Of a DNA stretch of 64,000 nt, positions 35,700-45,838 are shown piece by piece; positions within the stretch are counted from its first letter, which is position 1; each line of letters opens with the position of its first letter. A program made the position numbers and the translations under genes. The notes below the pieces were generated by a model. The model had not been told where the DNA came from and made no database searches. It saw nothing but the letters and a program-made list of their open reading frames with translations. Location of the stretch: NCBI RefSeq assembly GCF_007655135.1, contig NC_045129.1, positions 3,038,001 through 3,102,000 on the forward strand, in the 5' to 3' direction. Origin of the DNA: Punica granatum. Its lineage: Eukaryota; Streptophyta; Magnoliopsida; Myrtales; Lythraceae.

Positions 35700-36424
35700 T
35701 CACGGAATACCAAACAGCACGACTTTACAAAACAAAAATGAAAGTGCAAGAGGGGGGCCTATGTCATCAGAATCTTCCTCTTCTCTTCCCCTGCCTCTAC
35801 GACCGCCACCGAGCCCCTGGGCATTGTCATTCTCCTTTTCATAACTGAACATGCTCCTCCTGATTCTCTCTGCTTCTGTCTCGTCAGGGCTTCCCTGCAC
35901 CTGAAACATGGAGAAGATACGACGTCAACGCTCTACTGGGACACAATGTATAAAAACGTCACAAAATGTGAACCAATAGCCAAAACACTGACATAATGGG
36001 CATCTTCCAAATCAAATTGGTTTTGAAGCCGCCACACGAGATCCTCATCGGCGCTTCTATCAGGAAGTGAAAACCTGGGCTTCAGGCTTTACAGCTGCCT
36101 TCCTCTTTTCCCACTCCTCCAGTGTGAAAACCTGGGCTTCAGGCTTTACAGCTGCCTTCCTCTTTTCCCACTCATCCAGTGTGAAAACCTGGGCTTCCTC
36201 TTGTCTTCCCTTTCCTCGCCCTCTCCTACCTCGCTCCTGACTCCCTTCATTGAAGGCTTTACAGCTGCCTTCCTCTTTTCCCACTCCTCCAGTGTGAAAA
36301 CCTGGGCTTCAGGCTTTACAGCTGCCTTCCTCTTTTCCCACTCATCCAGTGTGAAAACCTGGGCTTCCTCTTGTCTTCCCTTTCCTCGCCCTCTCCTACC
36401 TCGCTCCTGACTCGGCTGACTCAT
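35700..36424 (-). pseudogene. Repeat-rich RG/acidic protein gene fragment, unrecognised
   Basis: On the minus strand an ATG at 36422-36424 opens MSQPSQERGRRGRGKGRQEE, followed by repeated 19-residue units EAQVFTLDEWEKRKAAVKP. A likely middle exon (about 35993-36060) reads DRSADEDLVWRLQNQFDLED, and a last one (to 35700) RIRRSMFSYEKENDNAQGLG then GRRGRGREEEDSDDIG. The mix of RG-rich and FTLDEWE-like motifs faintly recalls the HABP4/PAI-RBP1 RNA-binding proteins (MTLDEWK in SERBP1), but I cannot assign it. A 170-bp duplication (36083-36420) is not a multiple of three and throws the second repeat set out of frame, so the copy is probably broken. Exon borders are tentative. Confidence 0.4.
36067..36420 (-). 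repeat. 57-bp units nested in a 170-bp duplication
   Basis: GTGAAAACCTGGGCTTC starts at 36067, 36124, 36181, 36294 and 36351. Spacing is 57 bp within each set and exactly 170 bp between sets (36124 to 36294, 36181 to 36351). The 57-bp unit codes 19 residues; the 170-bp step shifts frame. Confidence 0.92.
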
Positions 36425-37213
36425 CTTCTGGAGGAGCTTTTGAGCCGCCGCTTGAAGTTCTACGTGAATTTTATCTTTTTATTATTATTATTCGTGTTCT
36501 ACGCGAAATTTAGACAGGTTTCTTACTTGGGCGTATGTTATTCAGGGAACAAGCAAGATACAATGCATAAAACTGGATCTGAGTGCACCAGAGGAGGTGT
36601 GCTTGAGCTCAGGAGTCTTTGGAAACATGAAAAGGCTTCGATTGTTTATAACCAGAAATTTATACCATTGTGGCGAGCCAATATGTTTCCCTAACAGATT
36701 AAAGTGGCTCGAGTGGCCTAAGTACACTTTGAATTTCTTGCCCTTCAGTTCTGGTGGACAGAAGAATCTTCGAGCGCTGTATTTGAGCAAAAGCAGCATC
36801 AGATTTTTGGCAGAGGATTTTGAGGTAAATAACTTTATACCAATATTTTCCTCCCTTTGAAATTGTCCAAAGGTTTTCTCAAAATCTATTTACTTGATCT
36901 TCTACTGTCTGTACAGCGATTCCGAAATCTGAAATATATTGACTTCAGTTACTGTGGATTGCTGCACAAGATTCCTGATGTGTCCACTTTGAAAAATCTC
37001 GAGAGGCTGGATCTTTCAGAGTGCAAAAGCCTGGTCTCCGTTCATCAGTCTCTTGGGTTTCTTGATAAGCTCGTCCACTTGAATTTTTCTAACTGCTGTA
37101 AGCTCAGAAAATTTCCGAGAAGTCTAAACTCAAAGCTACTTCAGAGCCTCGTTCTCAAAGGTTGTTCGGAGCTTAAAATGTTTCCAGATATTTTGGTCGA
37201 AGTGGAGGGTGTG

Positions 37214-38723
37214 GATTGTGAACACCTATATTTTTGGCACAGACAAACGTATATGCATAATTATATGCGCTCTTGCATTATAAGTATATATGCATATGAA
37301 TTGGGCTTATTAAATGTTTCATGGGCTTAAGCCCAGTGAGCCCATGATATATTTCATTTTCCTCCTTACATTTCCACCGCCTTACTCATATTCCTTTTCT
37401 TTATTTTATACGGTTGTTGCTGAGTTGTCGAAAAGAAAAGGGAGGAAAGAGGTTGCATGGGAGTTCACTAACACTTTGATCCTTTAATTTTTTAATTGTC
37501 AGCATTTGATCATTTAAATTTTTAAAATCGAGAATTTGATCCTTGAATTGAATTTTAAAAAATTATAATAAAATGGTCCTTTTAGCCTTTTTTTGGCCGA
37601 CATTTTGGTCCCTAAAAGGACCATTTTGTTATAATTTTTTAAAATTCAGGTAATCAAGTGTTGACAATTGAAAAATTAGAAGACCAAACTGTCAGTGAAC
37701 TCGTTGCATGGCCATTTTGTCCGAAACACAGAGAGAGAGAGAGAGAGAGAGATCGGAATGAGCTTAGAACAATATCAAAAAGAAAGAGAGGGAGAAGTAT
37801 CGAGATAGGAAATCCTCTTACAAGGAAGAGCTCGACGTTGCCCTCGGGTTCAATTGTCGACCAATTTCGGGTACGTAGTGTGAATTTCATTTTTGTTCTG
37901 TCGGTTGGGATAACTTAATCGGGAGCAAAGGGAAACAGAGAGAGTGAGAAAAAAAGGGATTTTTGCTGCAGCTCTAGGTAGAATTGTACAAGAGAGAAGT
38001 AAGGAACAGAGTAGAACGGGAATCGAGAAATGGTTTAAGCCCTGCAAATGTGGAACTCAGCTTGCTTGCTTAGTTAATTACTCCAGTTTTCTGTATATTT
38101 TTCACTGAAATTACTTTGTGGGTCGTCCATGTTGTTAGTAGTACTAGACTTGAAGTTGTTTATTTGTATTTGGGTGTCCTATTGGCAATTTGCTTGGATA
38201 TTCTCTTGCTTATTCTTGCCTACCTATGGGTACAATGAAGGGTTGGTTGTGAAGATGGTTAAAGCAGGACTGATTTTTGCTTCTTTGATGTCTTCGATTG
38301 TGTTAGGTTCCTTGTATGAATGCTAAGTGGTTGTTATTATTGGTTTGATTATATCCTTTCCATTTCTTTGATCATTTTAAGGTCAACTCAGTGTGATTCA
38401 TTATGTTAAATTTAAGAGCAGATGAGTATGAAATATAACTTGTTTTCTTGCTACATGGACTTTTAGGAGCCGAGGAGACCGAGACTATACACCCGGAAGG
38501 CTCGACTCGTTGAATTATCATTTTGGGGGGTCTTTGTGAGCATTTTTATTCCACTATAGAATGAAATTAAATATTAAATAATTATATAAATGATTGTTTG
38601 AATGAGATAAGTTGAATGAAGATAGTATGAGGATTTTGAGGATTTATTCTAAATGAATTCGCTTAATTGCGGTGTGATGATATTATTGTTTATAGCCATG
38701 AGAACTTGAATTTTTTTTCCTTA
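37214..38723. mobile_element. 1.5-kb insertion in the TNL3 LRR exon, with a foldback element
   Basis: Unrelated A/T-rich DNA splits the LRR coding sequence. It contains a near-palindromic element (37452-37712): AGTTCACTAACACTTTGATC on the left pairs with the complement of the right end, and the centre has arms of about 36 bp meeting at AAAATGGTCCTTTTAG / CTAAAAGGACCATTTT with one mismatch. A short (GA)n lies at 37731-37752. No open frame in the rest resembles a known protein. Confidence 0.6.
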
Positions 38724-39720
38724 GTGGTTGTTCAGAGCTTGACGAGTTTCCTGAGTATCGGGAGGGATCGTATTGAGAGAACCCTGATGCCTCACTATTG
38801 TTGGCATTTTCGAAGCTGATTTACTTGGATCTCCATGGGTGCCGTTTAACAGAAGTTAACTTCTTGAAGGATCTGCAGCGCCATTCTACTTTGACTATAT
38901 TAATATTATCAGGAAACAAACTTGTCAGCCTCCCCAGTGATATCAGAAAATTTTCTGCATTAGATCAGCCTGACCTGTCAAATTGCAAGCAACTTCAAGA
39001 AATTGTAGACCTCCCACCAAACATAAAAATTTTGCAGGCAGCAGGCTGTGAATCTCTGGAGAGCTTTCCATCATTTTCTGGTGCATTAAAATCTCGTCGA
39101 AAAGCTTCGATTAGAATTGACCTTTCTGGCGGTCACAAGTTGAATAAGTGCTCAGATATAGCTAATACACCACCATTGGAGGTCTGGATCTCTATCTTTT
39201 TTGTTTTTACATCTCTCTCTTGCATGTGCTAAGCCTTCTCTGATGTTACAGGAATTGTTTGGAACAACTGTAATCAGTATCATACATCCAGGAAGTGAAG
39301 TCCCGAATTGGTTTGAGTATCAAAGCACAGAAAGACATGTTAGTTTCTCGGTGTCCCCAGAACGCTGCATGGATATAGTTGGGGTGGCCTTCTGTGCTGC
39401 TGCGGCATTAGACAAGCAAGGTGACGCTGATGTTTATTGTAAGATCCAGCTTTCCTTCAACAAGCAATATATAGGCTCTGGTGTAGAAAGTTTCCCTGCT
39501 TCAAAGTCGGCCCAGCTGTGGCTGCTTTTCATTCCATTGAGCTGTCTTGACCCGGAGCTTGTATCATATGGATGCAATCAGTCGGAGGTATTATTTGAAG
39601 TATCTAGGAGTGTTTTACAAAGCTGTGGAGTGCATCTGGTATTCCATCAAGGAAGTGAAGGTCGGCCATACTTTATCTGTTCCTACTGCAAAAAGGTTTT
39701 GGAGGTAGAGGATGGAATGA

Positions 39721-39873
39721 CAAATGGTTTTGGAGGGAGAAGATGGAATGAAAGCATCACTCCTGTAATTTCAAGAATCTGGAAGCACAAATGGTTTTGG
39801 AGGGAGAAGATGGAATGAAAGCATCACTCCTGTAATTTCAAGAATCTGGAAGCACAAATGGTTTTGGAACACT
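39721..39873 (+). repeat. 67-bp tandem repeat at the TNL3 3' end
   Basis: CAAATGGTTTTGGA starts at 39721, 39788 and 39855; the first two units are complete and practically identical, the third partial. 67 is not a multiple of three, so each unit is read in a different frame. Confidence 0.92.
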
Positions 39874-40339
39874 TCTGGAATGAAGATGATCTTAGTAAGT
39901 GCAATAAAAAAAAATGTCTAGTTTGCTCATTCCCAGACGATGAGCTTGAATCTGGTGGATCTGACACCTTGACTTACAATGAATTGAGATGCATGGAGCT
40001 ATTCGAGCCGTTTGAAACAGTTTCTAGACTCCCAAATGGATCCTGGACTTGAGTAATGAAGCCATCGCGGCCTTGGTGACTTCGCAAGTATCGCTGGCAA
40101 CTTCGCAAGGATCGCTATAAAAGGAAGTAAAGATTTAGTACTCTTAAGTTTCGATGATTTTGCCGTCTTCTCACACTACGCAGAAGTGGGGAAACGTGTT
40201 TTGTTTATTGTTCTCTTTAGCTTTGATTAGTAAGTAATTGGCTTGAGCTCTGTTTGGCGTTTGTAAATGGAAGCAATATGATCCATATTTGCCAGTAAAT
40301 ATTTTCGCATACAGGATAATTTTAAGATTTTAACGAGAG

Positions 40340-40694
40340 GATAGCAATCGAGATCCTTGATTTCTTGATCCCATAAAGGATCGAGGACGCGATCACGTCT
40401 CCTCCCCTGACGCCCTCCTCATCTATGAAGGCGTTGATCCCCACCCAGTAAAGTGCGGCATAGGTGGGGCACGAAGCCATTGCAGGTTTCCTCGCCCCTG
40501 AAGCTCAAGAAGACGTCATGGGCGTGCCAGTAGCCATTCACAGGATTCGAGGAACCCGTCACTGACATGGGCTCGATGTGAGCTGCTTTTGCGGGAGGCA
40601 GAGGCATTATTGGCTGAACCAATGTAGTCCTCGGAATCGAGGGATCCCAGTTTCTGTTCTTCTTGATGCGCACTGCCAAATAATTAATTCTCAT
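40340..40694 (-). pseudogene. TIR domain remnant
   Basis: Minus strand: after a start region with PIMPLPPAKAAHIEPMS comes HDVFLSFRGEETCNGFVPHL, the first strand and BB-loop side of a TIR domain. A frameshift follows; in another frame it goes on as GINAFIDEEGVRGGDVIASS and IKKSRISIAILS. The rest of the TIR and all later domains are missing. Its N-terminal linker resembles that upstream of the TNL2 pseudogene (49040-49090). Confidence 0.75.
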
Positions 40695-42830
40695 GGACAG
40701 ATGTTAGCAGCATTTTGATGATTCCGGTGAAATACAAAACCACATTTTGATACTGGGGAGACCTGTCTTCTTATTACCTTATTATCAACATTTTCTTTTT
40801 CTAAACTTAGGGAAATTTCCTCTGGATGACTTTTAACATGTCCATGGATGCATGTTTAAATGGATTAATGTTAGTAAGGGTGAGGAATGAAAATTAACAT
40901 TTGGACGATAATGTAAGATGAGGCAAATATGAAAATCGTATGTCAGTGATCAATCTGTTTTATTAGAATAAATAAGTAAAGTTCCATTTTGTATATCGAT
41001 GTGCCGAACCGATCAAAAGATACTTTCTATATCAAAGTCGCTTAGTAAAAGAGAGAGAACCGGTTTCACTGTAAAATTCTTTTTTTTTTTTTCCCTTTTG
41101 CCTGAGCCGGTCCGATGATTATCACACATAGATGCCTTTTGAATGCCTGGTTTGGAACCATTAACCTAGTCAGATACCACGATGATGTGATATGGCTTGC
41201 TTGATTGTGGCTGCTCCAGTCAAGCACATGCCAAATTCACAAAACTGCAGGCGGCATGTTTCATCCTGCTTATAATATATATCAAATTGCACGAAATGAT
41301 AGTGTTGATCGACATGAAAACGATCTCTGCTCGGTCATCTCTGCGTACAGTTATTCTTCCTATGATGTCGCTGGGCATTCATGTGCCGACCATTGCTGGC
41401 TCTCAAGAAGGGCGAATCAAACTTATCAATCTGGGGACTGCTCTAATGGCTGATGGACAGATCTTGTATATCTATGAGACGATTGATCATATAGGAAGAT
41501 ATATGTATATACAGATCTTGTATATACGGTTCATATATGTATTGATGTATGTATCTATGATTATTGCAATAGTCCACTAGACGTCCTACAAATGAAATGT
41601 TTTCTTGTTAATATCCGTAAATTAAATAATAATCATGAATAAAACAGTAAGCTCAATGAAAACATTGCAGTTTCTTCACTGTTAGGATGTACATGTGCAG
41701 TTGTAATTAATCATTACTAAATTACCATCCAACATGAAACACGTGAAAAAAAAAATACTATCGCTGGGGATAAAACTCGATTACAAGAACCCAATAATAT
41801 GAATTTTAATTCACCACGAATAGATGGAATAAAAATAAATTGTTAGCGAAAAAGAAAAGAAAAGAAAAGAAGAAAGCAACATGATGTAATTGAGAAATGC
41901 ATGACAACTCAAGTAATTTTAAACAGTGAGATGAAAAGAGTAAAAGAAAAGTTGGGAGTGGTATTCTACCTCAATTAGAGATTCATTAATTCTCTCTCCA
42001 TTGAAGCCATATTGGTTCCTATGGATTGAAGGTGAAATTAGGGTATGCAAAGAGAGGAGATTAGGGTTTTCATTCCCTTTGTCAAAGGGATCGAGTGATG
42101 TCGATATAAGAGAGACTAGTGCTCTATGTATAGTGAATGGTTGATATCATGTTCCAAGCCAGAATTTTTTTTTCTTTTTGATATTAATTATTTGCATGGC
42201 ATCATATTTCACATGCCAGATACTCCATGATTGTCCCAAAAAAAAAAAAATCCAAAAACTCATTGCCCAATTCTCTAATCCATCTTGAAATGAAATGATC
42301 GATGAAGTTGTTATATTTTAAAGAAATCTGATAGACTTTCATGGTACAGGGGACTTGACCATGAAATAGATAATCAGATATTTTTTTACGATTTAGCGAC
42401 ATCATAATATGGGCAAATTTATTTATGAATTAACATTATTGAATCAAAAAAGGATGTAGTGCGTTATTACACGCGCTTACTTGGTAACCAAAATGTTTTA
42501 AGTTCGATACTTGATGAGAATACTTGTGCTCAGATGCATTTAAACCCTTATCACTTGTTTTTGACTTTTTGAAAATTCATAAGTTGATGAATTCCGTGAC
42601 CAAATTTTTCATCTTTATACAGTATGGGACCCCAAGTACTTCTTATCCTTACCCACGAGAACTTGGATCCCACTTTCGGGGGAGGCAAAACTCAATTGAA
42701 AACGTAAATACCATTTTAGGAAGAAATCAAGCTCTGCTTCTGTATTGCTCTTGTATTGCTTTTTCTTTTCTACGTTGACTGCGGTTGGATCGGAGCTTCT
42801 AGTCTTGGGTTGTCAACAGGGCCCGAATTC
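40695..42830. other. Intergenic, A/T-rich
   Basis: About 2.1 kb. Poly-T at 41080, A runs near 41750 and 42240, and several TA-rich stretches at 41460-41560. An open frame on the plus strand at 41197-41580 has biased composition and no family resemblance. Nothing supportable as a gene. Confidence 0.5.
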
Positions 42831-42839
42831 GGTTTACAT

Positions 42840-43580
42840 TTCCAGTTTCCTGTCCTCGAGGTGGCGGCAGGGGGCCGACCTGCCTGGTGAGTGACGCTTA
42901 CAGTTCTCTTACGCATCTTATGGCGAGCGGATGATATATGTGGCCAGGGGATTCAGACTTGAGCAGGCCTTCAAGTCTGCCATGGCTTATGACATAAAGA
43001 CGGATAAGGGGATCATGCTGCCTGACTTGGCAAAGGAGCGCTGTGATTGCGAGGGAGCCTTTCAATCAAGCAGATTCCATGTCATTGGAGGGCGCGGGAC
43101 CTCTTATGATGATGATGATGATGATGATGGGAACTATGTCGAGAGCCAGGAGATACTTGATCCAGTTGGATGGTGTTGGAACCCCGTTCAAGAGAACGGT
43201 TTACCAATTAGCATCGACGTTGCAACTAATTGTGCAGTAGGCGGGAACAACACGGACGGATCATCCATATACATGTGCATGGTTGGCAAAGAAGTGGATG
43301 GGCAATTGCTTATTGCTCGAGAGGGCAGTTCTGCGTGGCAGGAAGTCGCGAAGCTACCGTTTAATAATTTCACAGCAGAGGTCCTGGTAAGGTGGCATGA
43401 TAAGATGATGATGGTTGGGGCCGAGTGATGCTACGACCAGACCGCAGGACGATACTTGATCAAGAGAAACAATGAGGCCTATATATTGGATCTTAGTTCA
43501 CATTCATGGACTCACGTGGATAAACATAATACCTGACAAGGGTGTCTACTTCATGTCTGAATGCTTCTGGGAGATTTTTA
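42840..43580 (+). pseudogene. F-box/kelch-repeat protein remnant (KMD-like)
   Basis: Kelch half of a KISS ME DEADLY-type F-box protein; intact relatives target type-B ARRs or phenylalanine ammonia-lyase for degradation. Recognisable pieces in order: WRQGADLPGE, then a stop, FSYASYGERMIYVARGF, AMAYDIKTDKGIMLPDLAKE, FHVIGG, SSIYMCMVGKEVDGQLL, WQEVAKLPFN, WHDKMMMVGAE, then a TGA and the frame resuming with YILDLSSHSWTHVDKHN and another stop. A GAT repeat (43107-43131) has inserted a run of Asp. The F-box half is absent. A dead gene. Confidence 0.78.
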
Positions 43581-43586
43581 TGGTAG

Positions 43587-43762
43587 GTTTGGTTTCAGAG
43601 TTAAAGTGATTTTGATTTTGATCGTAAGAAATGATAAATGATTGTGTAGTGTCTTGAGTTAAAGTTAAAATTAAAATTTTTGACTTGAGAAATGTGTATT
43701 TTTGTTGTTTAGTGTGTTGAATTAAAATTAAAATTTTTGTGATTTTAACTGCGAAACCAAAC
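43587..43762. mobile_element. MITE, copy 3 with clear terminal inverted repeats
   Basis: Begins GTTTGGTTTCAGAGTTAAA and ends ATTTTAACTGCGAAACCAAAC, which are inverted repeats of each other with few mismatches. The interior is A/T-rich with duplicated TTAAAATTAAAATTTTT blocks. Best-preserved member of the family also at 6962 and 15058. It lies just behind the KMD-like remnant. Confidence 0.7.
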
Positions 43763-45838
43763 GAAGTATTAATATCTCACAAAAATTGTTAGTAGAAATT
43801 AATTTACTAGTAGATGAATCATCGTTCTTTTTTTATACAGTACGTATTCCTATAATTGTTTTTTATAAGTATTGATCATTCCGATACTTATCGATTTTGC
43901 TCTTTTTCAAAGTCAAACTTCTGAATTTTCGTCAGTCTGTTGGTCCAGCAATCAGACATGTAACAATTTTCTATTCAGCTATCAGATCAAATCTTCTCGC
44001 GTATGCATTGATGGATAAGCAGTGTTATATATGTATGTGTGATTCGGAGCAAGTGAATCGGAGGGCCTAGCATGTAGTGATGAGTTGTTATATGCACATT
44101 TATCTCTATCCTCGGCTAATTACAAAATGATCTAAGATCAGATAGATCAGTGAAGGAATGCTCAATCAGTGGAAGAAGCACGATCTCTCGGTTTTCCTGA
44201 GAAGCTGCCTCGTCCGAATTCCCCGAAAAATCTAATAGTTAGAATCGTGGCACTTTCTTGAGGTTTCAGGGCCAAACACCGGGATAGGTTAAGCTCCATA
44301 CAGTGCAACACAGTGGTCCATAAGACGTCCGCCCAGTTCATAATCTTTGGCAAGACTAGCTAATCGGAGAAGTTGTGCATTCAGCACAGAAACGAAGATC
44401 TCTGACACTTTTAAAATCATTGGAAAAGGGGAAAAAAAAAATCTGATTCCTAGCTTCCAACCCTCACCTGAGAGTTGAGAATGGGACATGGACCGAGGAG
44501 GAGCCTTGCGTAGAACGCAAATACAGCTTTTAGACTGATTGACAGTGAGTCTTAATATGTAAAATCAAGAAATAGATGAAGATAGGTTAAAAGGCAAAAG
44601 ATCAGAAAACGTCATCTCAGTTTCGGATCTCTTCTTACCTGCCAAATTTTTGTAGTCCTCCACCAATCTTACAGACTTCATGAGGAATGCGGTTCAATCC
44701 TCCTTTTCTTTGTCGGCCTTAACTAGTCAAGCTTAAATTCTGAATTAAGTTGAAAACCATGCGTCTGTCAACCAATGTTCGAGGATCGATTCTGGATAAC
44801 TCATTTTCCATTTCCGGTCCTTTGCTAGGAAAAGAAACCGAGATGCGTCACAAGATTAAGGAAATGCAGTAGAAACGTGATATTGCAGTCTATATATGTT
44901 TATACATGCCGAAGTGATGAACAAGAGGAAAGCGGCAATAAGAACAATGGAATATCACATGTTATGATCTAAAGGAAGGTCACTCAAAGTAATCAGAACT
45001 TCCCAATAGCAATGCCCCGTAGTAGCATGTTGAACTTATCAAACTTCATTATGGGGCTTCGGAGTTTTTTTGTTGAATCGGTTGATCCAGAATTGATAAA
45101 GTTACCTGAGATATTATTCTCTTGTACATGCTAGAACTATTCGACAGCTCTTGATACAACACCATGGACGCCTCAGAACATTTTAGTACGCACAACAACA
45201 CCGATAAAAACTTACTTCTGTGAACAAATGGCTCTATTGGAAAGTTAACCACATTCCCTTTGTCCTGGGTGGCTTCACGATGTATTTTTTGAATCGTTTC
45301 ACTTGAGACCTGATTTAAACCCGAATGCCAGCCAGTGATGCCTTCATTCATAGCGCTATTTGAATACAGGTCTTCAGTGTAACGCCACGTACAGCACATA
45401 GTGTTTCAATAAACAGAACAACATGGAGAAACATATAACTCTGTTCTTCTATTAGTCATAGAAAATGAATACAAACTATATAGTCAATTTGATGAGGAAA
45501 TGCAGACAAAAATCTTAAAATCCATTTCTCGATGAATCTCATTTAGAGGCAGATTAATGGTTTGGTATGTACTTTGCAGCCAATGACCCATAGTGAGCTG
45601 AATTTGAAATGCATTACCTTTATCCAGATTGGCTATGAAACATCTTTCTTAAGGCAGTAGATCTGGATGTGCCCCTTGAGGTCAGTAAGAATCATTCCGG
45701 ACACTGAAGGACCACTGCCAACTAATGTATATACATGAGACTTATCAGATGATGGCACAGTAATGTAGTTATTGTTTAGTGTAAGACGGCAAACGAGAGA
45801 CGGAGAGAGGGCTCAATTGGTAGCAAGTTCTTTCAGGG
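43763..45838. other. Intergenic with unassigned open frames
   Basis: About 2 kb. Minus-strand open stretches at 44290-44489 (SEIFVSVLNAQLLRLASLAK) and 45049-45399 (FPIEPFVHRSKFLSVLLCVL) look somewhat protein-like. The second faintly recalls the glycolipid-transfer fold, but the match is too weak to call. The C-JID exon expected behind the TNL2 LRR was not found here. Confidence 0.35.

Larger units (their letters stand above)
36547..40052 (+). pseudogene. TNL3 remnant: LRR and C-JID only, interrupted
   Basis: Starts at a typical TNL exon 3 (36547-36824; GTSKIQCIKLDLSAPEEVC, LKWLEWPKYTLNFLPF), continues with LRR exon 36917 to about 37213 ([39 protein letters not shown]), then breaks. After 1.5 kb of inserted DNA the LRR resumes at about 38724 (SGCSELDEFPEYREGSY, an in-frame stop, then LIYLDLHGCRLTEVNFLKDL) and ends with a donor at 39181. 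The C-JID exon begins at 39252 (ISIIHPGSEVPNWFEYQSTE) and reaches GVHLVFHQGSEGRPYF. About 200 nt of LRR is also missing, and there is no TIR or NB-ARC upstream. A 67-bp tandem repeat (39721-39873) shifts frame near the end. It is decayed, though the C-JID exon is nearly intact. Confidence 0.85.

Noticed and set aside
36067..36420. Direct repeats as a CRISPR-like array
   Set aside because: The units are abutting tandem coding repeats with no spacers, in a plant nuclear context.
41197..41580. A plus-strand 127-codon open frame
   Set aside because: Ends in Ile/Tyr/Met-rich sequence from TA-repeat DNA, no family resemblance.
45049..45399. Glycolipid transfer protein exon
   Set aside because: Only a vague match to the PF.H..KFL pattern; key lipid-binding residues could not be matched.
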